Positions 48,263 through 57,251 of a stretch of 64,000 bases of DNA are shown here, one piece after another. The position numbers were made by a program, and so were the translations under genes. The notes beneath the pieces were generated by a model. That model had not been told where the DNA came from. It saw nothing but the letters and a program-made list of their open reading frames with translations, and did no database searches. Source of the DNA: Serratia sp. M24T3 (GTDB taxonomy: Bacteria > Pseudomonadota > Gammaproteobacteria > Enterobacterales > Enterobacteriaceae); assembly GCF_000257645.1 (NCBI RefSeq), contig NZ_AJHJ01000002.1, positions 62,001 to 126,000 of the forward strand, in the 5' to 3' direction. Position 1 is the first letter of the stretch, and the number at the start of each line of letters is the position of its first letter.

Positions 48263-49282
48263 ATGAAAAAGCTGACCCTCGATACGCTGGCCAAAATGGC
48301 CGGAGTGGGTGTAGCCACAGTGGATAGAGTGTTGAACGAACGCGGTGGTGTGTCTCCGGAAACAACCCGCAAAGTCTTACGGGCGGCAAAAGAAGCAGGG
48401 TTAAATCGTACCTTGCCCGAGGAACGTAAAAGCCCGTGGCAGGTTGAGGTCATCCTCAGCTCGAACGATACTTATTTTTTCCAAAAACTGGCGGTGGATT
48501 TCAGCGAGGTTGCCAGCTCGTTAGGCTATCGGCGTTTAACGTTACATCGCACGCTAATTTCTGAATCTCAGCCAGAAAAGCTGGCGCAACATATTATTAA
48601 ATGCAGTGGCCAACGTGATGGCATTATTGTATTTGCGCAAAATCATCCGGCTATTTATGACGCCCTGGCACGGTGTAAAAAAAATGGCGTGCCGGTGATC
48701 ACGCTAGTCACTGATCTTCCGGATGTTAAACGCCTGTGTCACGTAGGCATTAATCAGCTTCAGGCAGGCCGCACTGCCGGATTGTTAATGGCCAAAATGT
48801 TGCGTCAACCCGGAGAGGTACTGGTGGTCAGCGGGCGTTTTGACTTTATCGCCCACCAGCATCGAGTCGAGGGATTCAAGCAGGTTTTGCAGCAGAAATC
48901 CCCTGATATCAAGCTAAGAGAAGTGTTGGCGGGAGAAGATCACCGCGAAACGCTGCGCCGCCTGCTTGAACAAAATCTGGCACAGTCGCGAAACATCATT
49001 GGTATTTATAACACCGGTGACGTGAATACCGAGGTCAGCGAGGCACTGGCAAGGCACAAGTTACAGGGGAAATGTCATTACATCACCCATGAACTTTACG
49101 ACCTTACCCGGAAATTGCTTGAGAGCGACATCCTGTCATTTACCTTGGATCAAAACGCGCGCCAGCATGCCCGTTTGGCTCTTAGCCTAATGTTAAGAGC
49201 GCTGGAGGATAACTTTCAGCCGGACATTTATTCCGACGGCAAGGTCGAATTCAAGGTGATGACGGCAGAGAATATGGATTGA
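48263..49282 (+). CDS. LacI-family transcriptional regulator
   Basis: A 339-residue repressor or activator. The HTH is LTLDTLAKMAGVGVATVDRVLNERGGVSPETTRKVLRAAKEAGL (about residues 4-47), with the hinge after it. The sugar-binding domain has QRDGIIVFAQNHPAIYDAL and GIYNTGDVNTEVSEAL, like sugar-alcohol or inositol-responsive members. It starts behind AGGAATTCG. It is divergent from the dehydrogenase operon and convergent with the GH3 gene, so either may be a target. Confidence 0.88.
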   Translation: MKKLTLDTLAKMAGVGVATVDRVLNERGGVSPETTRKVLRAAKEAGLNRTLPEERKSPWQVEVILSSNDTYFFQKLAVDFSEVASSLGYRRLTLHRTLISESQPEKLAQHIIKCSGQRDGIIVFAQNHPAIYDALARCKKNGVPVITLVTDLPDVKRLCHVGINQLQAGRTAGLLMAKMLRQPGEVLVVSGRFDFIAHQHRVEGFKQVLQQKSPDIKLREVLAGEDHRETLRRLLEQNLAQSRNIIGIYNTGDVNTEVSEALARHKLQGKCHYITHELYDLTRKLLESDILSFTLDQNARQHARLALSLMLRALEDNFQPDIYSDGKVEFKVMTAENMD

Positions 49283-49402
49283 GTAAAATCCATGCTCAAT
49301 CTGTGCACCTTAATAGTGTGCAGAAACGTTGCTTTGATTGATGATGGCGGGAGTCCATCCGCAGTGAAAGTGAATACCGATAACCAATATCGCACAATAA
49401 AA

Positions 49403-49420
49403 ACCCGGCCATCGCCGGGT
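49403..49420 (-). terminator. Terminator of the GH3 gene
   Basis: ACCCGGC and GCCGGGT form a perfect 7-bp stem with a CATC loop. On the minus strand TTTTATTG follows, which fits ending the GH3 transcript. Confidence 0.75.
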
Positions 49421-49460
49421 GTGTCATTGTTTAATAATTTACGATCTAATCTAATATAAG

Positions 49461-51608
49461 CTAATAGCCAAATCGCCGTGGTTTGATAGCAATATTTGAC
49501 TGCAATATCGGTGCGCAGGCATTTTTGGCGGCGATAACCACATAATTTCCGCCCTCAATCCGCCACAATCCTTCGTCGCTATCCCAGTTGGCAATGACCC
49601 TTGGCTCAAGCCTTAATGTCAGGGTTTTACTTTCCCCGGCTTGCAAATCGACCCGTTCAAAAGCCGCCAGCCGTGGCACATAGCTTTTGCTGGCCGGATG
49701 AAGGTAGATCTGAGGAATTTCTGCGCCAGCGCGATCGCCGATGTTTTGCACCGTCAACGTGACATAAACACTCTCGCCGTCGGCGCGCACCTGAAGGTCG
49801 TTATAGGTAAATTCGGTATAAGACAGCCCAAAACCGAAGGGAAATAACGGCGCTTGCCCAGTACGAGCATGCCAGCGATAACCAACGTCCGAGCCTTCGA
49901 CATTATAATCGACATGAATTATGCCGCCCTTCACCGGACTGCCGGGTAATGAGGTCGTGGTGGTAGGATCAACCTGTTCAGGATGCGGCAACTGTTGCTC
50001 GCTGGCCGGGAAAGTCACCGGCAATTTACCGGACGGATTAACGCGGCCAAATAGCACCCCGGCGATCGCCTCGCCGCCGCCCGATCCGGGATACCAGGCC
50101 TCAAGCACCGCAGGCACTTTATCGAGCCACGGCAGAGTAACGGGACCACCGGTCTCCAGCACCACGATGGTAAGCGAATTTTCAGCGGCAAGGCGCGAAA
50201 TAAGATGATTTTTCTCGGCGTCTAATTCAAGCCCCTGTGCATCCAACGCCTCGGAACGCCATTCATCGGCAAAAACAATGACCGCATCGGCTTCACGAGC
50301 TAAACGCACGGCTTCGGCAACATCGTTTCCGTGGGCAAAAAGCACCTCCGCTGCGTTGGATTCTGCGCGAATTGCCCACAGCGGTGAGGATGGCTGGAAT
50401 ACTTTTTCAGTTTCGATGCCCATAAAATTGATGCCCGGCAAGCGCAGGCTACCCACCGGAGTGACCGCCGACGAGCCGCCACCGGCCAGCACGCCGTGGT
50501 CAGCGTGGCCACCGACTACCAGCAGTTTTTTAGCACCTTTTTTCAACGGTAGGCTGTGATTTTCATTCTTCAATAACACAATGCCCTGCTCTGCCTCGCG
50601 CTGCGCAGTCAAACGATGGGCCATATAATCAATAGGCCCAAACGGCGTTGCCGGATGCTCGACTGCACCCACCGCGAACAGACTGCGCAAAATGCGTCGC
50701 ACCATTTCATCAATACGACCCTGTGAAACCTCACCGCGGGCAACCGCCTTGCGCAGCGGTTGATCAAACCAAACTTGCGAGTCAAGATTGCTGCCAGACT
50801 GCACATCAAGCCCGGCCAGCGCGGCTTTGGCAGCAGAATGAGTCGCGCCCCAATCGGACATCACCCAGCCGGGATACTGCCAGTCGCCCTTAAGCACTTT
50901 GTTGAGCAAAAAATCATTCTCGGACGCCCACTCACCGTTAATCAGGTTATAGCCGGGCATTACCGCTCCCGGTTGACCTATCTCATTGGCGATTTCAAAG
51001 GCCAGTAAATCCGACTCGCGCATTGCAGCTTCGTCCAGATCGGAACTGACCACCACGCGGCCGGTTTCCTGAGCGTTGACAGCAAAATGTTTGATGGTCG
51101 AAACCACGTGCTGCGACTGAATACCGCGCACCGAATGCCCAGCCATCACACCAGTCAGTAAGGGGTCTTCGGAAAGATATTCGAAATTTCGCCCGCCTCT
51201 CGGCTCACGAATGAGATTAGCGCCGCCGGCCAGTTGGACATTGAATCCTTTGGCGAAAGCTTCGCGTCCGACTAATTCACCGGTTAATTGCGCCATTTGC
51301 GGGTTGAAAGTCGAGGCCAGTAACAGGCTTGAAGCCAGCGCGGTGGCGTTATCTCCGGGGCGAACATTGCCCAAAGCGGAGACCCCAAGACTGGCATCGC
51401 TCTGCTGCATAGCCGGAATGCCCAGTCGAGGAATGGCGGGATAATAGGCGGCAGAACCAATCGCGCCCTCGGGCAGCGGTTCATCGCCCATCGGGATCGC
51501 CATCGGCGCGGAAAGCCAGGAGAACTTTTCCTCTTCGGTCATCTCGTTGAGTACAATTTCTGCTTTCTGATCGGCGGTCAGGCCTTCATGTTGCCAACTG
51601 TATTTCAC
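49461..51608 (-). CDS. Family 3 beta-glucosidase
   Basis: A 715-residue GH3 enzyme. The TIM-barrel half has KHFAVNAQE (173-181) and the nucleophile D252 in WVMSDWGATH. The alpha/beta sandwich half follows from about 340 (VLLKNENHSLPL). The fibronectin-like C-terminus begins near 600 (FGFGLSYTEFTY). There is no signal peptide, so it is cytoplasmic. The GTG start ending at 51608 follows AGGAG at seven bases. It releases glucose from beta-glucosides and so complements the GH1 system at the window start; specificity for cellobiose, gentiobiose or xylosides is not determined. Confidence 0.92.
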   Translation of the reverse strand: MKYSWQHEGLTADQKAEIVLNEMTEEEKFSWLSAPMAIPMGDEPLPEGAIGSAAYYPAIPRLGIPAMQQSDASLGVSALGNVRPGDNATALASSLLLASTFNPQMAQLTGELVGREAFAKGFNVQLAGGANLIREPRGGRNFEYLSEDPLLTGVMAGHSVRGIQSQHVVSTIKHFAVNAQETGRVVVSSDLDEAAMRESDLLAFEIANEIGQPGAVMPGYNLINGEWASENDFLLNKVLKGDWQYPGWVMSDWGATHSAAKAALAGLDVQSGSNLDSQVWFDQPLRKAVARGEVSQGRIDEMVRRILRSLFAVGAVEHPATPFGPIDYMAHRLTAQREAEQGIVLLKNENHSLPLKKGAKKLLVVGGHADHGVLAGGGSSAVTPVGSLRLPGINFMGIETEKVFQPSSPLWAIRAESNAAEVLFAHGNDVAEAVRLAREADAVIVFADEWRSEALDAQGLELDAEKNHLISRLAAENSLTIVVLETGGPVTLPWLDKVPAVLEAWYPGSGGGEAIAGVLFGRVNPSGKLPVTFPASEQQLPHPEQVDPTTTTSLPGSPVKGGIIHVDYNVEGSDVGYRWHARTGQAPLFPFGFGLSYTEFTYNDLQVRADGESVYVTLTVQNIGDRAGAEIPQIYLHPASKSYVPRLAAFERVDLQAGESKTLTLRLEPRVIANWDSDEGLWRIEGGNYVVIAAKNACAPILQSNIAIKPRRFGY

Positions 51609-51773
51609 TTGCTTTCTCCTGTTGCTGCGGCGGCTTCCTGAATGGATTACCTCAATAAACAGTAGTTAACCTAGCAAATCACAGTAGCGGTAAAGCAACA
51701 TAACGTGTTATTGGCATCAAACGCCTTGCCCTCGGAGCCAGAAGGCAAGAGCGTCAGGATGGGTAAACTCCTG

Positions 51774-52637
51774 CTAGCTTTTGGCTATCTGATTGAGTTT
51801 TTGCAGCGCATCTGCCGGAAGCGTTAACTGCGCGGCGGCCAGATTTTCCTGCAAATGCTGTGGCGATGAGGTGCCGGGGATAAGCAAAATATTGGGCGAC
51901 CGTTGCAGCAACCAAGCCAGAGCAACCTGCATCGGCGTAGCCTCCAAAGACGCGGCGACTTCAGTAAGCTGAGTATTTTGCAGCGGTGTAAAACCGCCCA
52001 GCGGGAAGAACGGCACCCAGGCAATCTCCTGTTCGGCCAACTTATCAATCAGCTCGTCCCCCTGACGATTCGCCAGATTATAGAGGTTTTGCACACAGGC
52101 TATCGGGGTCATTTTTTGGCCATCGCTGATTTGCCTGGCGGTAACGTTGCTAAGGCCAATGTGACGAATTAGCCCCCTGTCCTTCAACTTGATTAAAGCT
52201 TCAAGCGGTGCTTCCAGCGATCCCTCGGCAGGCTCATGCACGCTAAACATGCTGCGCAAGTTAACCACGTCCAACACATCCAGCCCGAGATTGCGCAAGT
52301 TATCTTCAACCGCACGCTCTAACTGTTCGGCACTGAAAGCCGGTAACCATCCGCCTTTACTGTCACGAAATGCGCCTACTTTGGTGACAATAACCAGATC
52401 GTCTTTATAAGGATGAAGCGCCTTTTTGATTAACTGATTTGTAACGTGCGGGCCGTAAAAATCACTGGTATCAATATGACGAACGCCAGCCTGGAGTGCA
52501 TCGTGCAGCACCTGAATGGCGCGAGCCTCATCGGCCGGTGGTCCGAAAACACCGGGTCCGGCCAATTGCATCGCGCCAAAACCGATACGTGGAACAGAAC
52601 GATCGCCTAAACGGTAACTTTGAGTCAATTGGGACAT
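51774..52637 (-). CDS. Aldo/keto reductase
   Basis: A 287-residue NADPH-dependent reductase. IGFGAMQLAGPGVFGPP opens the barrel, DTSDFYGPHVTN gives the catalytic Asp and Tyr, and TKVG the lysine; the barrel histidine position reads NLRSMF. LIPGTSSPQHLQENLAA ends the cofactor site. I use the ATG ending at 52637, with AGGAG at seven bases; the frame extends further but the extra text is not reductase-like. It is divergent from a LysR gene, 97 bases apart, its likely regulator. Confidence 0.9.
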   Translation of the reverse strand: MSQLTQSYRLGDRSVPRIGFGAMQLAGPGVFGPPADEARAIQVLHDALQAGVRHIDTSDFYGPHVTNQLIKKALHPYKDDLVIVTKVGAFRDSKGGWLPAFSAEQLERAVEDNLRNLGLDVLDVVNLRSMFSVHEPAEGSLEAPLEALIKLKDRGLIRHIGLSNVTARQISDGQKMTPIACVQNLYNLANRQGDELIDKLAEQEIAWVPFFPLGGFTPLQNTQLTEVAASLEATPMQVALAWLLQRSPNILLIPGTSSPQHLQENLAAAQLTLPADALQKLNQIAKS

Positions 52638-52734
52638 GGAACATCTCCTGAGTGAGTGACCTGCTGATTGTATAGCCATCCCGACTGTGCAACTATCTGG
52701 GTAAATGACGACAAACTGTACGGGATAACGAACA

Positions 52735-53667
52735 ATGGCTCTGGATATTGCATTACTGCATGCTGTAGTCGCGGTGGCAAAAGCGGGTGGTTTTCGCGAG
52801 GCGGCGCGCATCACCGGCAGTAACCCTTCTCGCCTCAGCGATGCGGTGCGCCGCGCTGAGCAGCAGCTGGGAGTCAGGTTATTTAATCGTACAACAAGAA
52901 CCGTGGCGCTTACCGAGGTCGGACGGGCATTAATGGAGCGCCTGATGCCTGCAATGAACGAGGTAGACGCGGCGCTCGACGTGGTCAATCGCTTTCGCGA
53001 TACGCCTTCAGGCACTCTTCGGCTCAATGTTCCCGTCAGCGCCGCGCGGCTGGTATTGCCGTCAATAGTTCCTGCCTTTCTAAAACGTTATCCTGATATT
53101 CAGCTGGAAATCGTTGCCGAAAGTAACGTTCAGGATGTCTTCCGCGAAGGCTGCGATGCCGGTATCCGCTATGACGAATGCCTGGAGCAGGACGTGATCG
53201 CCCTACCGATTGGCGCTCGAAAACAGCGTTTTGCCGTCGCCGCCTCCCCCGACTATCTCAACACCTACGGCCGCCCACAGCATCCAGGTGAACTGTTACA
53301 GCATCGCTGTATTCGCGGGCGCTTTGCCAGTGGGGTGATCCCGGATTGGGAATTCGAGCATCTTGGTGAAGTGGTACGTATCCAACCGAACGGCCCTCTG
53401 ATTGTCAGTATAGGCGCGGCGGTGGATCTTGCCGTCGCTACCGCCATTGCCGGCGGGGGTATTATTCAGCTGTTTGAGCAATGGCTGCAGCCAGCGCTTG
53501 AAAAGGGCGAGTTGGAAGCCGTTTTACCGCACTGGTGGCAACATTTTCCGGGGCCATATCTCTATTACCCCGACCGACGTCTGGTTCCGACTCCGCTTAA
53601 GGCGTTTATTGATTTTATTCGCGAAAATAATGATTCCCTCCGCGAGCATAACAACAACCAAGCTTGA
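52735..53667 (+). CDS. LysR-family transcriptional regulator
   Basis: A 310-residue regulator with HTH text ALLHAVVAVAKAGGFREAARITGSNPSRLSDAVRRAEQQLGVRLFNRTTRTVALTEVG (about 6-63) and an effector domain from about 90, with GCDAGIRYDE and QRFAVAASPDYL. Divergent from the aldo/keto reductase gene, which is its probable target. Confidence 0.9.
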   Translation: MALDIALLHAVVAVAKAGGFREAARITGSNPSRLSDAVRRAEQQLGVRLFNRTTRTVALTEVGRALMERLMPAMNEVDAALDVVNRFRDTPSGTLRLNVPVSAARLVLPSIVPAFLKRYPDIQLEIVAESNVQDVFREGCDAGIRYDECLEQDVIALPIGARKQRFAVAASPDYLNTYGRPQHPGELLQHRCIRGRFASGVIPDWEFEHLGEVVRIQPNGPLIVSIGAAVDLAVATAIAGGGIIQLFEQWLQPALEKGELEAVLPHWWQHFPGPYLYYPDRRLVPTPLKAFIDFIRENNDSLREHNNNQA

Positions 53668-53725
53668 CGATGACCATGATCCTCAGCGCCATGCTTATCA
53701 AACCAAAACTGAGGTCGAAAACATA

Positions 53726-54451
53726 TCAAGCACTTAAAAAATCATAAAGCAATGAAGCACCTGCCAAAAGCAACAAGGCATCAATTAAAGAGTTAAAGGT
53801 CTTCTCACTCATTTTGATAACAAATTTTTTGCCGATAACCATGCCTGCAATCAGGGTGCTGCCCACCAGCAGACCACTGATAAACACTGGCCACGGCATC
53901 GCACCCAGAGTTTCAAAAGTAGTGGCTTTAGCGAGATAAATAGCAAATGAGGCGGCGGCTTCGGTGGACAGCAGCGCCCCTTTAACCAAACCATAACCGG
54001 CGAAAATTGGAATGGTCAGTGGCCCGGTTGAAAAAACCACGCCGGTCAGAAAGCCGACTATCGCCCCCGTCAGCGCCAGCTGCCAGCCGTATAGCGTCCA
54101 GTTACGAGCCTTGGCCCAGCGCCTAAGCGGGATAAGTAATAGGAAAAACAATCCAATACAAAGATTAGATAACCTGACTGGCATAATCCATAACGTGTTG
54201 GCACCTAGCACGGCGGCCGGAACACCGGGTAGCGAATAAAGCAGCAAAGCCTTAACGTTGATATCTTTACGCCAGAGAATCACCCGGGAAATATTACCCA
54301 TAATGGCAGCAATCGCCATGATCGGCATCGCTGCCTTAGGGCCAAAATTAAATGCCAAAGCCGGTAATAACATTATTGATGCGCCAGTACCCACCACGCC
54401 GCTAATGACACCTGCGATAACACCGATTGCTATAATCACAAAATACATCAT
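53726..54451 (-). CDS. TauE/SafE-family sulfite/anion exporter
   Basis: A 241-residue, about eight-helix membrane protein. It starts IIAIGVIAGVISGVVGTGASIMLLPALAFNFGPKAAMPIMAIAAIMGNISR, the first of two related repeats; the second has LTGAIVGFLTGVVFSTGPLTIPIFAGYG. Family members export sulfite, sulfoacetate or similar anions. The start follows AGGGCAATAG. It is divergent from a LysR gene, 102 bases away, that likely controls it. Confidence 0.87.
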   Translation of the reverse strand: MMYFVIIAIGVIAGVISGVVGTGASIMLLPALAFNFGPKAAMPIMAIAAIMGNISRVILWRKDINVKALLLYSLPGVPAAVLGANTLWIMPVRLSNLCIGLFFLLLIPLRRWAKARNWTLYGWQLALTGAIVGFLTGVVFSTGPLTIPIFAGYGLVKGALLSTEAAASFAIYLAKATTFETLGAMPWPVFISGLLVGSTLIAGMVIGKKFVIKMSEKTFNSLIDALLLLAGASLLYDFLSA

Positions 54452-54553
54452 GCTATTGCCCTATTTCATCAGTCATGATTGTAATGATAACGGTTAGAAA
54501 AATGACTGACTCGTGATAAAACATCACAGGACTGTGATTAAAAAGGACAAGCC

Positions 54554-55459
54554 GTGCATTCACTCCCTCCTTTAGCAGCGTTGAAAGCGTTTTTCGTTGC
54601 CTGCCACGCCGGTAGCTATACTGCCGCCGCAAGAGAACTCTACATTACTCACGGCGCTGTCAGCAGGCATATCCAGGTGGTGGAAAAATGGTTCGGCGTT
54701 AATTTGTTTATTAAACAGGGGCAGCGGCGAGTGCCGACACCCTATGCCCTGACGCTGGCGCGCGAGCTGGGCGGGGCTTTTGATACTTTGTCTGATATTG
54801 CGCTGCGCTATGGGAATGGCGGTCGTAATAATGTGTTCAACGTGAGTGTCCCGACTACGCTAAGCCTGAAATGGCTGCTGCCACGGTTAGATGATTTTTA
54901 TGCCCGTTTTCCAGACGCCAATTTGCAAATCTCAACCGCTAATACTGAACAGCTGCACAATATTGGCCACTATGATCTGTTGATTCGACGTGAAACCAGC
55001 AGCACAGAATATTCGGCGATTCCATTCCTGCAAGACCACCACTGCCTGATGGCCTCACCGGCATTGCTTAAGCGCTATGCCATTGAACGGCCATTAGATA
55101 TTTTCAGCTGCCCGCGTATTGAAACCCTGACGCGTCCCGGCCAATGGAATCTGTGGCTCAAGGCTGCAGGGCTGGATAAATCAGCGGGTAACGGCATACG
55201 GCGCTACGATCATTTTCACGTTTCATTGCACGCGATGCTGGAGGGAATTGGGGTAGGATTGGGACCCATAAACACGCTTTCGCAGGAGATCGCCCGAGGT
55301 AATCTTCAACCGCTGTTTGCGAAAATAACTGTGGCTCCGAACCAGTATTATGCGCTGACACCCGTGGGGGTTCAGAAAACCCTGCTTCACCGCGCCTTCG
55401 AAGACTGGCTGGTATCGCAGGGTCAGAGGGATATCAAGCTCGCTGATCTACCGCTTTGA
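54554..55459 (+). CDS. LysR-family regulator (GcvA-like)
   Basis: A 301-residue regulator of the GcvA group: LPPLAALKAFFVACHAGSYTAAARELYITHGAVSRHIQVVEKWFGVNLFIKQGQRRVPTPYA, then an effector domain. The GTG start follows AAAAGGAC at six bases. It is divergent from the TauE gene and converges with the amino acid permease, overlapping its end by 26 bases. Confidence 0.88.
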   Translation: MHSLPPLAALKAFFVACHAGSYTAAARELYITHGAVSRHIQVVEKWFGVNLFIKQGQRRVPTPYALTLARELGGAFDTLSDIALRYGNGGRNNVFNVSVPTTLSLKWLLPRLDDFYARFPDANLQISTANTEQLHNIGHYDLLIRRETSSTEYSAIPFLQDHHCLMASPALLKRYAIERPLDIFSCPRIETLTRPGQWNLWLKAAGLDKSAGNGIRRYDHFHVSLHAMLEGIGVGLGPINTLSQEIARGNLQPLFAKITVAPNQYYALTPVGVQKTLLHRAFEDWLVSQGQRDIKLADLPL

Positions 55460-56870
55460 GCACCTGTTCTTTTTTCTGTTTCACTTTCCAGAAAACAAAC
55501 AGCAACACAAACCACAACGGCGAAGCACATAACGCCGCCAGCGTATCAGGGTCAAACAGCATGATTATGATAGTGAAAGCAAAGAACGCTAACGTCAGCC
55601 AGCTCATCACAATGCCAGCGGGCATTTTAAAGGTCGATTTCTCATGCAGATCAGGGCGCTTTTGGCGATAAACCAGATACGCCACCAGGATCATTGCCCA
55701 GCTGTAGATTACCAGAATGGCCGCCAGCGTTGAGACAATGGTAAACAGCGTCATGACGTTCGGTACCAAAAACAGCAATAAAGTGCCGCTCAACATGCAA
55801 AAACATGAGAAAAACAGACTGTGAATTGGAATAGACGTGGTTCTGGAAAGAATTCGGAATTGCCAATGCGCATGTTTCTCAATAGACAGGCCATAAAGCA
55901 TGCGAGTACTGGAATAAACACCGCTGTTTGCCGACGACATTGCAGAAGTTAGCGCCACGAAATTAATCACTGCCGCCGCCGCTGGTAAGCCTGCCTTGGC
56001 GAACAACAGCACAAACGGGCTAGAATCAGGTGAAATTGCTGACCATGAAGTCACGGCAATAATTACCGTCATCGACAGCATATAGAAAATTATAATTCTT
56101 AAAGGCAGCGCATTTATCGCTTTCGGTAGGATTTTTTGCGGATTTTTGGTCTCTGCAGTCATTGTCCCCAGCAGCTCAATACCGGTATAAGAGAAAATTG
56201 CAATCTGAAAACCAGCCAGAAAACCGCTGATGCCGTGCGGCATAAACACCGCTGGATCGGTAAGATTGTGCATCGAAGCGTGAACGCCGTCCGGGGATGT
56301 CCAACCGCTCGCTACCATCCATCCGCCGGTCAGGATCAATGCAATAATCGTCACTACCTTAATGAGCGCGAACCAAAATTCCGCTTCGCCGAACATTTTT
56401 ACCGAAAGTAAATTGAACAGACACAGAATGCCAAGGGTAAATAAAGCCGGGATCCAGGCAGACATTTCCGGAAACCAGTACTGCATGTAACCGCCGCAAA
56501 CCACCACGTCCGCAATACAGGTCACCACCCAGCTTAGCCAGTAAGACCATCCAAGATAAAAGCTCGCTTTAGGCCCCAGATAATCGGCAACAAAATCGGC
56601 AAAAGAGCGGTAATCGAGCTTTGTGAGCAGCAGCTCGCCCATCGCTCTCATAACCATATACATAAAAAAGCCCACCAACATGTAGATGATGAGAATTGAA
56701 GTCCCTGATACAGCGATATTTTTTCCTGCCCCCATAAACAATCCGGTGCCAATGGCACCACCCAGAGCGATCATCTGAATATGGCGTTCGCTCAGTCCGC
56801 GCTGGAGTTTATCGGGGGCATCGAGCTTACCGGCAGGGGTTACCTGCCGTTCCGTTTTCTTATGGGTCAT
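55434..56870 (-). CDS. Amino acid permease (CycA/AAT-like, APC family)
   Basis: A 478-residue, 12-helix importer. GLSERHIQMIALGGAIGTGLFMGAGKNIAVSGTS is the family start, followed by FMYMVMRAMGELL, FSYTGIELLGTMTAETKNPQKILPKAI and ALTSAMSSANSGVYSSTRMLYGL. The best match by eye is the D-serine/D-alanine/glycine type, but other neutral amino acids are possible. It starts behind AAAGGAAATG. It is divergent from the glutamate dehydrogenase gene. Confidence 0.87.
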   Translation of the reverse strand: MTHKKTERQVTPAGKLDAPDKLQRGLSERHIQMIALGGAIGTGLFMGAGKNIAVSGTSILIIYMLVGFFMYMVMRAMGELLLTKLDYRSFADFVADYLGPKASFYLGWSYWLSWVVTCIADVVVCGGYMQYWFPEMSAWIPALFTLGILCLFNLLSVKMFGEAEFWFALIKVVTIIALILTGGWMVASGWTSPDGVHASMHNLTDPAVFMPHGISGFLAGFQIAIFSYTGIELLGTMTAETKNPQKILPKAINALPLRIIIFYMLSMTVIIAVTSWSAISPDSSPFVLLFAKAGLPAAAAVINFVALTSAMSSANSGVYSSTRMLYGLSIEKHAHWQFRILSRTTSIPIHSLFFSCFCMLSGTLLLFLVPNVMTLFTIVSTLAAILVIYSWAMILVAYLVYRQKRPDLHEKSTFKMPAGIVMSWLTLAFFAFTIIIMLFDPDTLAALCASPLWFVLLFVFWKVKQKKEQVLKAVDQRA

Positions 56871-57251
56871 TGCATTTCCTTTAACCTTGAAGTGAATGCC
56901 ATGGAGCGGCCGATAGAGGGATGCATGCTGGCTTCAGCTATTAACAAAGTCAATACGTAAAAACACCATTTCATTCACTTTATGACTCATTTCAAAGTTC
57001 TGATAATTGAGGAAAAAATATTTTTTATGCACTTTAATGAATATTAAATGCATAGTAATTCACCCATAACCCTGTTGTAAATTGCTTAATTATTCATAAA
57101 ACCAATGAAATGTTGCCCTAAAAAGGTGCACCCTTCCCGCGGCCCCTACTCACTCTTTTTAAGAAAGCTGATAAACTCAAAACCGATTAGTTAAATGCAC
57201 TCTTCTTCCACAGCTTCACAAAATAAATCACTTTATTTAAAAAGGCTCCAT
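56871..57251. other. Divergent promoter region, permease and glutamate dehydrogenase
   Basis: AT-rich stretch between two divergent genes. It must hold both promoters. I see no clear operator or RNA gene. An in-frame ATG at 57195 would lengthen the dehydrogenase by 19 unlike residues and is not used. Confidence 0.45.
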
